Positions 1 through 14,600 of a DNA stretch of 36,358 nt are shown piece by piece. The DNA comes from Plantago elongata (Eukaryota > Streptophyta > Magnoliopsida > Lamiales > Plantaginaceae). Each line of letters opens with the position of its first letter. Within the stretch, counting starts at the first letter, position 1. Made by a program: the position numbers and the translations under genes. The stretch spans positions 1 through 36,358 of the forward strand of contig JAYMSP010001093.1 of the NCBI GenBank assembly GCA_036897095.1. The letters are read 5' to 3'. Below the pieces are notes generated by a model. The model had not been told where the DNA came from. It did no database searches and saw only the letters and a list, made by a program, of their open reading frames with translations.

Positions 1-191
1 TTTTCAAACTTATAAAATATTATGTTTGGTTTGTGATATTCGGTATTTAAAGTTTGGACTTATCTGCGCGTTTGGAATGCTTTAACTAGTATTGTATGTA
101 TTTTGGAGTTTGCGAATATTTTAATGATATGTATTGAGTTTTGGAGGTTGACATAGTCCTTGACGTCCAGACTAGGATCTGGGGCGTTACA
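1..191 (-). mobile_element. LTR-retrotransposon terminal fragment
   Basis: Read on the minus strand, the block begins at 191 with TGTAACGCCCC, then AGATCC. A TGTAAC(A/G)CCCC start is characteristic of LTRs of plant Ty3/gypsy chromoviruses of the Tekay/Del type. The fragment continues to the left edge of the window without a coding frame, as expected for LTR sequence. No second LTR, primer-binding site or target-site duplication is visible, so it may be a solo or truncated LTR, or the end of an element lying outside the window. The family assignment rests on the terminus only. Confidence 0.45.
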
Positions 192-266
192 CAATTGGAT
201 CAACTCAAGATTGAATCTCACAATTTTTATTAATGTGACAAGGCGTCGCACTGTCGCATAATAACG

Positions 267-284
267 TAGTGCGACGTCGCACTA
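267..284. repeat. 18-bp perfect palindrome
   Basis: TAGTGCGAC is followed directly by its reverse complement GTCGCACTA. A related GCGTCGCACTGTCGCA string lies just upstream at about 243-258. The GC-rich palindrome stands out in AT-rich DNA. It could be a methylated CG-rich remnant of a transposon end; no function is evident. Confidence 0.7.
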
Positions 285-448
285 TATTAAAATATCTTAC
301 TAGGTTTATTTATTTACACCTCCCTTATAATTTTATCTTAACAAAGTATACACAAAACAATTCAAAATCAACCCAACAATAGTCAAAATTTCACAAACCA
401 CCCCAGTTTAAATTTTGAAAATTAAAAAAACTAAAAAAAAAAGAGAAG

Positions 449-693
449 ACCGGAGCTCCGGTGCTTACCGAGCTCCGTCGACTGAGCTTCCAACCATGGA
501 AGCTCAATGGCGGAAGCTCAGGCGATCTTCCAATCAACTTCCAGGGCGGAAGCTCAACAGAGCTTCCTCCGCCATGGATAGCTTTGTTCGAGCTTCCATG
601 GAAGTTTCGAAGCTTCATGAAGGAAGCTCGAACACAAAAATTGAAAAAAAAAAAAGACATTGCCGGAGCTCCTGCTGCCAGAGCTCCGGTGCT
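449..693. repeat. GAGCTTCC/GGAAGCTC motif cluster with palindromes
   Basis: This block of about 245 bp is built from many copies of the octamer GAGCTTCC, its complement GGAAGCTC, and GAGCTCCGG variants. It opens with a 14-bp perfect palindrome at 449-462 (ACCGGAGCTCCGGT). A 13-bp direct repeat, GAGCTCCGGTGCT, frames the block at 453-465 and 681-693. Open frames cross it on both strands, but their translations are low-complexity products of the motif and match no family I know. It is best described as a short dispersed-repeat or foldback sequence upstream of the OTC gene. Confidence 0.6.
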
Positions 694-1071
694 AGAGCGG
701 TGAAGATGACGGTGTTGAGTTTTGAAGAAGAAAAACTAAAGATGTAATTAATTAATTATGAGGGATGGTCTTGTAAATTTTCATAATTCATATTTAAAAA
801 ATTATTTTAATTATTAAATTGATTATAAATTAATTTTAAAATGTTAGATTGTGACATTTGTCATGTTTTAAGGTGTAATATTAATAGTACAATATTATTT
901 TTAGTATACAATGCGACGTATTAAAGAAATTAACCGAACTAAATTATATTGTGTCATTGTTACTGTGGATTTTGGGTTGATACTTGTAGAAGAGACACTT
1001 TCACAACACACTGAACCGCGACTCACTCTCACAGTGACTAACCTACCAGCTACCCTCTCAGGCGAAAATCA
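694..1071. other. AT-rich upstream region of the OTC gene
   Basis: The first part (about 730-930) is very AT-rich. The last ~70 bases before the ATG at 1072 are richer in C and A and probably form the 5' leader. No clear TATA box could be fixed. No gene is seen. Confidence 0.4.
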
Positions 1072-4568
<3,497 letters not shown>

Positions 4569-5461
4569 TTGCCTCAGCCATCGGGTAGTTGTGTCTTGGC
4601 CTGAAAGTATCATTTTGGCTGTGAGAAAATTTAGTATTAGGAGTTTTGTGTACTATGACTTGTTCTTGCCTTTTGGAGTATTTGTTTGAATAAACACCTG
4701 TAAGCTCCACTTTGCTGAGGGCCTGAGGCCTCAGGGTCTTGATGCTATGTACTCATTTGATGTGCAACTTTGCTTGAGATCATAATCATGTTGATAGAAC
4801 TATGTCAGCTCCGGCATACCTACAGATTAAATTTTCATCCTTACAAGTTACATGTTGGCATATTCCCTGGTCCGCGGTTTTTACATGTGCCATGAAACAT
4901 TATTACATTATTAAAAAAAGAAGCTACCACAAATAATAATAAAAATTAAAATTTCACATTATTATATATAAACATATTTTACTATTAAACTATACATTTT
5001 GCTTAATCTTTTTATATTTTATTTCCTCCTCTCCCGTCACAAGTTTTTGTATTTCATGAAGTTTTTGTATTTCAATAATTTTTGTGATGATAATAAGCTA
5101 AGAGTTTATCCAATCAATTCCAACATCTCTGCAAAGTTTTTATGCTTGTGGCATTAATCATATAAATTTAAATCGTGTCATGATTTATTTTAAAAGGTTA
5201 CACTACACAATAAAATTTTGTCCACAATTTATTTATTTTCTCACACGACAACATTGATGATTCATGATTAAACTATTTGTCCAAAAACCAAATATGAAGT
5301 AAAACAATTTTGGATAAAAGGACGAGAAGGACCAAAATAGGAAATAGAAAAAGGTTTCGCTGGAAAAGACCAGAAAATAGGAGACGAGAATTGGACAAGA
5401 TGAACCGAAAACAGCAGCCAGCAAGTAGAGTATATAATTGACCCAAAAGAGAAACTCATCT
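4569..5461. other. OTC 3' region and AT-rich intergenic DNA
   Basis: The OTC 3' untranslated region probably ends within the first 200-300 bases; a TGAATAAAC string at about 4687 is a possible polyadenylation signal. The rest is AT-rich with no recognisable gene. Confidence 0.4.
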
Positions 5462-5579
5462 TCTTGGGGAAAAGAAAAAAAAAACAGACAGGACAGGAGA
5501 GAAAAGAGAAGAAAAGAAAGAGCGGGAGGGTTTCACTGTTTTTCTTCCTTCTTCTTCATCTCTCTCCCTCTCTTCTCTC
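5462..5579 (+). promoter_or_regulatory. purine tract then pyrimidine-rich leader of the LARP6-like gene
   Basis: About 70 bases of almost pure A and G (5462-5532) switch abruptly to about 45 bases of C and T (5534-5579) that run straight into the start codon at 5580. CT-rich tracts at the transcription start and in the leader (Y patches) are common in plant core promoters. The position suggests this is the core promoter and 5' leader, but the start site is not defined by sequence alone. Confidence 0.5.
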
Positions 5580-8500
5580 ATGGATAACCCCCAGACAGAT
5601 GGAGGACTTCCAATCCCCATCGTCTCCGATCACGATCGCGATGACAATTTCTCGCCGGCTGGTTCACCTGACGACTCTCATCCCTCCGATCTGCCGCCGC
5701 TGCCTGCTGTGCTCACTGACGAACTCCGACGGAAGATTATCAAGCAGGTTTAGTCATTTCGCACATACTTATATCCTAATTTGAGCTTTGGAGTTCATTT
5801 TTTTGGCGGTGGGATTGTGATTGTTACGAATTTGAGTTGGATTGGTGATTGAGTGTAGTTTTAGCTGGTGATTTAGTTCGTTTTGATTGAGGTGTGTGAT
5901 TTGGGGATTTTGAGAATTGTTGTTAGGGTTGGTAGTTGATGACTTGGTTTGACTTCGAATTTCAACTGCTTCTTTGTTGTAATTAGTAATTAGTAATTAC
6001 TGTGTGTTTGTTGAATTCGGTGGAGTCTCTGTAGCATTTGGGCGTGGTCAGTAGTGGAATTGTGGTGACGAAATGATTTGGAGGTTTGTCATGTGTTGAT
6101 ATTTGATTGTGTTTGTCGATTTTGAGAGGGCAGGAAGTTCATACCTTGGATGGTGAAGTGCAAATGTGTATTAACGATCACAGTTTGCTTATTCAACTTC
6201 TGTCTGTGGATTGTTGCAGGTAGAGTATTACTTAGGGGATGAAAATCTGCCGAATGACAAGTTTTTGTTGAACCATGTTACAAAAAATTCGGAAGGATTT
6301 GGTGAGTGATATAGGATTATTTTTATATTTTATTTTATTTTGGTCCAAACGCGTTAATTATATGGGGTTAATTGTGAACTTTAAACTCACTTTCATAGTA
6401 TAGCGATGCTATTTTCTGGTAGTTTGAAGAGTGTATATATAACAGGTGAATTAGTACGATTGTAGTTTGGAAATTAATTAAATAGATATATTTGTCTGTA
6501 TAATACACAAAGAGACTTGATTCATGTTCATTGGGAGTCTTCCTTTCACTTAGGGAAAGAAGTTAAACAGACATCAGTTTGTGCTCATGTCAAATGATGT
6601 TGACATAATTTGCTAGGTGAAAAATACTAGGAATACGAAATGATCTTTGTTATGTATTTTGACAGTTGAGGTGAATACCTAACTAGTAGAATTAGATTTC
6701 CATGCACATCCAATTCTCTGTGTCATACTGTCATTGCATGGTGATGAGTTAGGATAGGTCTGAATAACGGGAGAACAGCTCTTTACAGCAATATGATATT
6801 TAACATGCTAAATTCAGATTCTCTTAGAATAAAATCATTCAAGTTCAATTTTCATTGCTTGCTCATGGTGGAAATGTGGAATCGTTTGAATGGTGTGAAG
6901 TTGGAATTGAGATTTGCACCGAGTAGACTGGTTATAGAAGACTCACCTTAGCAATGCTTGTTTGGCTTGTGTCCATCAGAGTAGTAGTCATGTTGGAGTA
7001 TTCGTTTATTTTATTTATGCTGCAATCTGATATTATCATCATCCATCAATAATTTATTCATGCGTTGCCTGTTATACGTCATCGGTTGAAATGGATTGCT
7101 ATGTTGTGCAGTTCCTATTGAGGTACTTGCTTCTTTCAAGCGAATGAAGAGGCTTACCAGAGATGTATCATTGATAGTGACAGCTCTAAGGGACTCTACA
7201 TTTCTTGTAAGTAATTGAAGTGTTACTGAAAACCACATGCTTAGAGTCTCAATGGTATGAGAACAGTGAGCACGGCTTCTAAGGATTTTATCCAGCGTAT
7301 CTGCTCTTGTTTTGACCTCCTCAGTCCTCTCTTTACTAGCCAGTATGCTTGACTGCAGGTTGTCAGTTCTAATGGGAAGAAGGTGAAGCGACTTCATCCT
7401 CTTTCATTAGCTGACATCAAGGATCCAATGGTATTATTTTTTTCTTATATCTGTCTAAGTCTCTTTATTTTCACTCTCCTTTATCATTTATAGTTTTTTT
7501 TCCTCATGTTAATATAGAGGATTAACAATATCTTTTTTTATTAGACATGCACCGTGCTAGTCGAGAATCTGCCAGATGATCATTCACTAGAGAACCTTCG
7601 TCGAGTATTCGGTAAAGCTGGAAAGTAAGCATATTTCTAATAATATTCAGGTCGGTAACAGCAGTGTGATGTTCTGCTAGTCAATATGAGAATTTCTTTT
7701 TTTACATGCTAGGGTAAAACATGTAACCATCCGTGACCCACATGAGGCTTGTGAGCAAAAGAAGCTTTCTGTTGCGGAGAAGCTGATAAGTGGAAGGGTA
7801 ATTTTACTTCTATTTTCTTTGTTCCTGAATGCATGGGCATCACATGCATATACATCCACATCACCTTTTTAGGAGACTCTAGTGCAACTAATGATCATAT
7901 ATGTTTATTATATTGCATTTGGTCCAAACTAAACAACTTACCCTCTTTTTTCTTGATGAAGTTGCATGCTCTTGTGGAATATTATTCTGTGGATGCTGCC
8001 GAGAAAGCTGTGAGTGCGAACAGGATCCCAGTTTCATTGCATATAATCTCATATTATAGTGGTTTGTGCTTTTCTGAATGGAACTGACTGATGATTTGTT
8101 TTAGGTTGCTACTTTAAACAATGAACAAGATTGGAGATTTGGCTTGCGTGTTAAGCTTTTGAAGAAAGTGGTAATTGCGCCTTTGTTTTCTCTGATCATT
8201 TTAGCTCCGTAGAATTGCATAAAGTTTTAGGTTTGAGCAGCTGATGTATGTGCTCTTTTATGCAATTAGAACAAGCAGGGGCAGAACAAAAAGGCCTGGA
8301 GAGACTCCGAGCATGAAAAGCCTGGCAAAGTTCAAACATCCGAGCCATCTACAGTTGAGGAGAATCACTATTCAAGTGAACACCATGATGATTCATATGA
8401 CGAGGAAGTAAGCACTAGAGTCTTTTAAGTTTTTTGTCCTTTTCTCCTGAAGCCAGCCTTTTTTACCATATCTATTTTTTTAACTTAAAATGAGTGAGAT

Positions 8501-9441
8501 ATGGAGAAGTATGTATGATCATGTACTAATTGTGATGAGTTTTAACTTTTAAGTTTTAATCTAGTCTATATTATCCATTATAGATCCTTAAAATATGGAC
8601 AGTATTCATTCCTCTGGACTAAAAAATACTTTCATTTCCATTTATGTTTCATTAATATTATATACCTAAACCTGTTCATGATGTTCATTCAATGTTGCAT
8701 AGATAACTTCTGAAACCATGAGATTCTGAACATCTAAACTCTGACGTGGTTTATCTGTGAGAATCACACATGTTATTTTATGTTTGGTATACACCTTTAG
8801 ATGAGTTAGCACTTAATTGACAGGAATTTTTCTTTACCAATTGAACTTTTACAATCTCTCTTGTACTCTTGTTGACGATAATATTGCCACTATAGTTCAG
8901 TCACACTCACTGTCTCTTTATTTTTAGTTGTCCATTAGGTTATTTTAATAAATCTATTTATTCATTTGCACCATGCTTAGATTCCCTTTTCTTCAGGTCC
9001 GGGATCATTCAACAAAAGAGAAAAACAGCATACCTTTGCTCAAAGAGAAAAATGATAACAAAGGAAGAAACCGGGGACGTGGAAGGAGACAAAAATACCA
9101 GTGCACAAATGGACATGGTAGTTGATAATGTTCTTTGCCTTTAAGTTAGTAACAGTGTGTTTAGGGATAGATCAATCATATCCTTCAAGGTTTTGCTGTT
9201 TGGGTTTGGGGGTAGATATTTTCTCAAAAGTCATTTGAGTTCCACCGAAATCCGAAAAATGAAATGGTGCCAATTTATCTTCATGTTTTCTCTAAACCCT
9301 ACGTTTATTGTTTCAGGCCATGGAACCCAATTGGCATCAACTCATGCATATGAGCCATCAAAGCCGCCACCAGGCCCCAAAATGCCTGATGGCACCCGAG
9401 GATTTGCCATGGGAAGAGGCCGACCTTTGGCTCCCATTTGA
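5580..9441 (+). CDS. La-motif RNA-binding protein, LARP6 family (LARP6A-like)
   Basis: Predicted RNA-binding protein of the LARP6 family, which pairs a La motif with an RRM. Exons: 5580-5747, 6220-6301, 7112-7206, 7359-7430, 7545-7624, 7713-7797, 7962-8009, 8105-8170, 8270-8407, 8997-9117, 9317-9441; the product is 359 aa. Residues 1-56 are acidic and Pro-rich. The La motif (~57-130) opens with VEYYLGDENLPNDKFL. The RRM follows (~140-232), with TVLVENLP as RNP2 and LHALVEYYS at the RNP1 side. The tail holds an acidic patch, an RG-rich basic stretch (GRNRGRGRR) and a C-terminal PPGPKMPDGTRGFAMGRG motif that I recall from plant LARP6A proteins. I see no PAM2 motif, which would separate it from LARP6B/C. 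It is somewhat shorter than the ~420 aa I recall for Arabidopsis LARP6A. Confidence 0.9.
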
Positions 9442-10025
9442 AGTCTTCAAGTTCATACATACATTTGTGTTTGCTTTATGCTCTTGAGACATTTTATCTG
9501 GGTTTTTGGGTAACTTGGCCTCTACGTTTTCCAAGATGTAATTCGAATATGTACAGCTTGTGGAATTTAATGTGTTTCTCGTGTTATTGGAAGCTCGATA
9601 TTTGAATGGTGTATCATATTTTGCGGAATGACATTGTACTGTTGTTTTGATCAAATAGCAAAACAAACACATGTTTATATGCAATTATAATGTTCATATC
9701 ACGAGTCATGGCCATGACATTATGTTTAATGTTATTCCTGTAGACTGTTGCAACCAAAACACTTTAATAGTCTAATTCAATGGAGTGAGTCATTTTTAAC
9801 GAAACTAGTAAAATTTCAAGACTAGATCTGAATTGAATTATAAAGTGCTTCACTGATGTATGAAGAAATATTTAGTGAGAGGTAGCTGGAGGAATTAAAT
9901 CAGCTTCCAAATTTGTGATTACCTGCAATTACGCTAGCTAGCTCCATATTAATGATGATAGTTAAGTTCAAACTAATGGACTCATAAATTGTGCATGGCT
10001 CAGTTCCCAGCTTCCTTTCTACAAG
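9442..10025. other. intergenic DNA between the LARP6-like and glycine-rich genes
   Basis: The first ~230 bases are probably the LARP6-like 3' untranslated region. The remainder is the upstream region of the glycine-rich protein gene. No further gene is seen. Confidence 0.4.
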
Positions 10026-10033
10026 TATAAATA
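10026..10033 (+). promoter_or_regulatory. TATA box of the glycine-rich protein gene
   Basis: TATAAATA lies 50 bp upstream of the ATG at 10076. That places a transcription start around 10055-10060 and leaves a very short leader. Confidence 0.7.
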
Positions 10034-10075
10034 ACTCTATGCCAATGGTGTTGATAGTAAGTCAGAGTATTGAAA

Positions 10076-10807
10076 ATGGGTGCAGTATCTTGTTTAGTTT
10101 TTGGATTATTACTGTTGGTTCTTGTTGTTGATGTACGTGTAATTGCTGATGATAACCAATATGATAATGGTGATGGCACTAATGGTGAGGAAAAGTCCGT
10201 TCACAAACCTTTAGGCAGGGGTGTATATAAAACGGGGTTAAACTGTGTTGGAGGATTCAGTGGCAGTGGCCGTGGTTATATTGGTGGAGAAATTGGAGGT
10301 GGCGGTGGATTTGGTGGCGGCGCAGGTGGAGGTGTCGGTGGCGGCGCGGGAGGCGGTGCAGGTGGAGGTGTCGGTGGTGGCACGGGAGGCGGTGCAGGTG
10401 GCGGCGCGGGAGGAGGTGCAGGTGGTGGTATAGGTGGAGGTGCTGGTGGAGGCCAGGGTGGAGGTGCTGGTGGAGGTACGGGTGGAGGCCAAGGTGGCGG
10501 TGCGGGTGGTGGCATAGGTGGAGGTGCAGGTGGAGGTGTCGGTGGAGGTGCAGGTGGTGGTATAGGTGGAGGTGCGGGTGCCGGTGGAGGCCAAGGTGGC
10601 AGTGCGGGTGGAGGTGTCGGTGGAGGTGCAGGTGGTGGTATAGGTGGAGGTGCGGGTGGCGGTGCAGGTGGAGGCCAAGGTGGCGGTGCGGGTGGAGGTG
10701 TCGGTGGAGGTGGAGGTGGGGGCCAAGGTGGCGGTGCAGGTGGAGGCACTGGTGGAGGTGGAGGTGGTGGTGGTGGTGGAGGTGGAGGCTTTAATGGCAT
10801 TTTTTAA
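10076..10807 (+). CDS. secreted glycine-rich protein (GRP)
   Basis: Single-exon gene for 243 aa. The first ~23 residues (MGAVSCLVFGLLLLVLVVDVR) form a clear signal peptide, so the product should enter the secretory pathway and may reach the cell wall. A short charged segment (DDNQYDNGDGTNGEEK) and a Lys/Arg-containing linker with one Cys follow. Residues ~60 to the end are a Gly array in which GGG blocks are separated by Ala, Val, Ile, Gln or Thr (GGGAGGGVGGG type). It ends with GGGFNGIF. The ATG at 10076 is chosen because the signal peptide starts there. This resembles class I structural cell-wall GRPs. Sequence this simple evolves fast, so the exact function cannot be inferred. Confidence 0.88.
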   Translation: MGAVSCLVFGLLLLVLVVDVRVIADDNQYDNGDGTNGEEKSVHKPLGRGVYKTGLNCVGGFSGSGRGYIGGEIGGGGGFGGGAGGGVGGGAGGGAGGGVGGGTGGGAGGGAGGGAGGGIGGGAGGGQGGGAGGGTGGGQGGGAGGGIGGGAGGGVGGGAGGGIGGGAGAGGGQGGSAGGGVGGGAGGGIGGGAGGGAGGGQGGGAGGGVGGGGGGGQGGGAGGGTGGGGGGGGGGGGGFNGIF

Positions 10808-11667
10808 ATTAATAAATAACATATGATTCGATGAACTTAAGATTACTTTGATGTTGAATTGTGGCCAAATGTGGAGTTTGTTATTGTACTAAATAAAGTT
10901 CCACTATGTTTTATGAGATTTACATGTAAAGTTATTATCTATGAATTAATCTCAAGTTTTAATTTTGGTCCATGGAGCTTCTATCACGATTCAAACTCCA
11001 ATTGTAATTTTGTACAACATTACATTGATGATGAAAAGATGAAATTGATAATAATTGTCAATTCCATATAACTCATGATGTGGACAAGATAATAATGATG
11101 CATATTCAATAATTATATAAATACTTATACTTTACAACACGATCAACATACTCAAGTATATATCTGAGTATAGATAAAAATTCATCATGCATGTTAAAGA
11201 TGAAAACAAAATTACCCCCTTTGATTACGAAAACATTTAAATTAGGAGCTTAGATCCAAAAGTTCCTCCTAACCCTTCCCGTCTTCCAAAGTCTATGAGG
11301 CTCAAACATATTTGCAACAAGTTATTTCTTCCCCGACAATTGGATTCGGTGTTTGTAAACTCAAATATTGGACCGGATTAGATATCTTTACTAATATATT
11401 TAACAACACTTACTTTAAAGATAAAATTAGTGTGTTTAAAATATATTTAACAATCGATTTTTTAAATAAAAGAATAATTGAAGAAAGATAGATTTTTATA
11501 CTTCACCATCACCATCACCATCACCAGCATTGACCTTGTGTCCACATGTGATGGTTTGGGAGCTGGAATTGTTGGTGCAGTGCCGTTATTGGGAATTCAG
11601 ACAATCAAAAATTCAAAATCACCAATCGCCATTTTCAACCTAATAGTTCGGTACTTATGCCCTAACC
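10808..11667. other. GRP 3' region and upstream region of the MraY gene
   Basis: An AAATAAAG string near 10891 is a likely GRP polyadenylation signal. The middle is AT-rich. Three CACCAT units plus CACCAG lie at 11504-11527, in what may be the MraY leader. Short upstream ATGs followed quickly by stops occur before the MraY start (for example at 11545 and 11658). No separate gene is seen. Confidence 0.4.
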
Positions 11668-14600
11668 ATGCTACAATCACAAGCTGCAACTGGTTTCTGC
11701 ACCAGTACAACCACACACAGTAATCACCACACTAGAAGACGAATTACTCATTTCATTCCGCATCGTTTTTCTCGCCCAACTCACATTTCATTCGATTCTC
11801 GGCAACGATTCACCCAGTTTTCTTCAGGGAAGGTATTATGGTGAAACTCAACTCCATTGATGTTAGCTAGTTGTGATTTGGGAATTTGTCGTAAAACTAA
11901 TTGATTGATTGTGTTCTTCATTTTGGTTTTGCTGGATAGTTAAAATTAAGTGATTGGAGGAGGCATGAGTTTCGAATTGGAGCTATGGACGAGGTATTAT
12001 AAATGGGATCATTTGTTTTGCCTCTTATGTTGACTTACATTGGCATATTAAGTGATACCATTGTATCTGTTTAGACTTTAGACAAATGCATAGTTATGGC
12101 TAGCTAAGCCGGTTATTTAAGCTCCAAATACGCATTTGAATGGCTGATGTAATTGCAAACATGCTGACCATACAAAGGCAAAGCTGATTGGGAAAATGTT
12201 ATGTTTAGTTTTACTTATAATTTTGACGTTTCTAAGCTCGGTTTGTTTTGTAACTTGGTTTTGAACTTTGTTTTTTGAAGTTCTCGGATGATTCCTCATA
12301 TGGTGATTATGGCGATTACGGTGACAACAGTAGAGTTATCGAGTATATGCTCTCATCAAGCGAAGGTGAGGATAGTGATGGGGATGAGATGAATTTACAA
12401 CCAATAACCGATGTTGACCTGCCTTCATCAAAAGATAAATCCCTTCCAACGCGTGACTCATTATCGATGGCTACTCATAGGCTGGGAATGCTTGGCAGGG
12501 GACAGAAGAAGAGAATGTAAATCTCAGCAAGTATATATATATATATTAGTAATTGTTTAATAGATCAGATTAATAGGTTGATATTTCTAGGTTTAAGTAG
12601 TACACTCTACCTTGCATGATGATATCTGCGTTTAGTGTCATAAAAGATGAACGGGCACATACAAATCTAACAAATCTCTTCCTTACTCTGACAGGTTGTT
12701 TCTGTTTAATGTATGCTACTCTGCTGTTGTATAATTCTTTATGAATTTGCACCTAATACATGGAGCAGATTATGTTCCAACTAGTTCCTACTTTATCAAC
12801 GTTTGTAAGGTAACTTTAGTTTCTGAAATTCATTTTTTGCAGGATTAGGTATGGTGCCCTTAACAGTGCTGTGCTTATGATATTTTTAACAATTCTCATC
12901 TTATTTGTGGATGAGTTTGCATGGAAGATTGTGAGAGTGCCTGTCCCGCAGTGTTACCTAATGCAGCCATTTCTCCTATCAGCAGTTTCAGTTGTTTGTG
13001 TTGGCTATCTTTGTGTCCCATTATTCCGCATGTTGGAGATTCGGTCCATTTATAGGAAAAAGGCAACCATCCAATATTCTCCCAAGAAAGGAACACCTAC
13101 AATGGGTGGATTATATTTTGTCCCAATTGGTCTACTTGTTACACAAGTTTCACTCGGTTTCTCTTCCATTGAGGTGTCTGCTGCAGTCATAGCAACCATT
13201 GCATTTGCTATAATTGGTCTAGCCGATGATCTATTGCATCTTAACAAAATTAATCGCAGTTTGCCTGTTTGGATGAGAACTATCTTGGAGGTGAACCTCT
13301 TATAGATCTTTTACTTTCTATCTGGATTTCATGTCCTACTATTTCACTCTAGAAGTCTAGTCTTTATATGGATCTGAAGTATGCTTAATATTTTTCAGGT
13401 TGCTGTTGGGTTATTGTTCTCATATTGGCTGTACAAAACAGACATCTCAACTCCGTACAACATGTATATCTCCTAGTAACTCCTCTAATCAAACTTTTGT
13501 AATGGTAATCAACAAGTCTATTCTTGTGATAGTAAATTTCAAATCCAGTCAATTTAATCTATGAATTGTCAACAACTTCTGTATTCGATGCTACCAGGTT
13601 ATGGTTGCTTACTTTTTTGTATGTGACAAGAAACCTAGAGTTCATAAAAACTGTCAAAATGTTATACTTGCTTAGGTGCCCTTTAAGGTGTCTTCACTCT
13701 TTATCCTTACCAATCATGCCAATGTTGCATAATTCTGTTTTGAACTTAGGGATCTTAATCAAGTTCTTTTGTTTAGTATCTTTGTTAGCAAAATTACAAG
13801 TCTTTGATTTCCATTTCCTAATATACAATTAGAGCAAGTGAACTTTATAAGTTGTTGCTCATGTTGAGACCCGCTGCAGGAAAATGGTGATCCCTTTACC
13901 TGCACCAGTGGGCTTGGTTCTGGTTCGCCCGGACAGATTATACCCAGTTCTGACTACATTTTCTTTTGTCTCCATGGCGAGAGGAATTGATTTAACTGAT
14001 GGGCTTGACGGATTGGCTGCGGGGACTGCTGCATTAGCTTTAATTGGAATGTCAATAGTAGCTCTTCCAATACGTTCAGGTATGCTATGGACAATTTTTT
14101 GTCTGTTTTTGATGCAGTAAAAGACATAAGCAGTGAGACTAAATAGCCTAAACGTTCCCAATGATTATTATAATTCATTTTGGCAGTTTTTAAAATACTA
14201 CTATCAGTCTATTTGCATACTTGATGTTGAGATAGTTCCTGACGAAATGTTTGTCTTCAGAACTTTCAATATTTGGAGCTTCCATGGCTGGAGCCTGTAT
14301 TGGTTTTCTTTTCCAGAATCGATATAAGGCATCTATATTTATGGGTGACATAGGAGCTTTGGCTTTAGGTGGTGCACTTGCCGCTATGGCTTCTTGCACA
14401 GGATTGTTTTTCCCGTTGTTTATTTTGTCAGGAATATATGTCTTGGATGCATCTTCAGTTCTGATACAGGTATTTGCAAGATCAACCCGTCCTTCATTTG
14501 TTTCACAAAATGTGTTTCTATAGCTTTATGTCGCACTATCCTTTTCCTGAGGCCAAGAGAAGGTTGCTTCAAAAGTCATTACTTTGTTCATAAAATCACA

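Noticed and set aside
415..747. Overlapping open frames in the GAGCTTCC cluster
   Set aside because: Frames stay open on both strands because of the repeated octamer; the products are low complexity and alike in several frames.
7011..7397. A 128-codon minus-strand open frame in the LARP6-like gene
   Set aside because: It spans two real plus-strand exons and an intron; it is a shadow of the spliced gene.
10276..10800. Long Pro-rich and Thr/Ser-rich open frames on the minus strand opposite the glycine-rich gene
   Set aside because: They are the complement of GGN-rich codons; the sense frame has a signal peptide, TATA box and sensible ends, the antisense frames have none.
11504..11527. CACCAT repeats as a protein-coding His/Thr/Ile tract
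   Set aside because: They precede in-frame stops and do not connect to the MraY frame; treated as a short repeat in the leader or upstream DNA.
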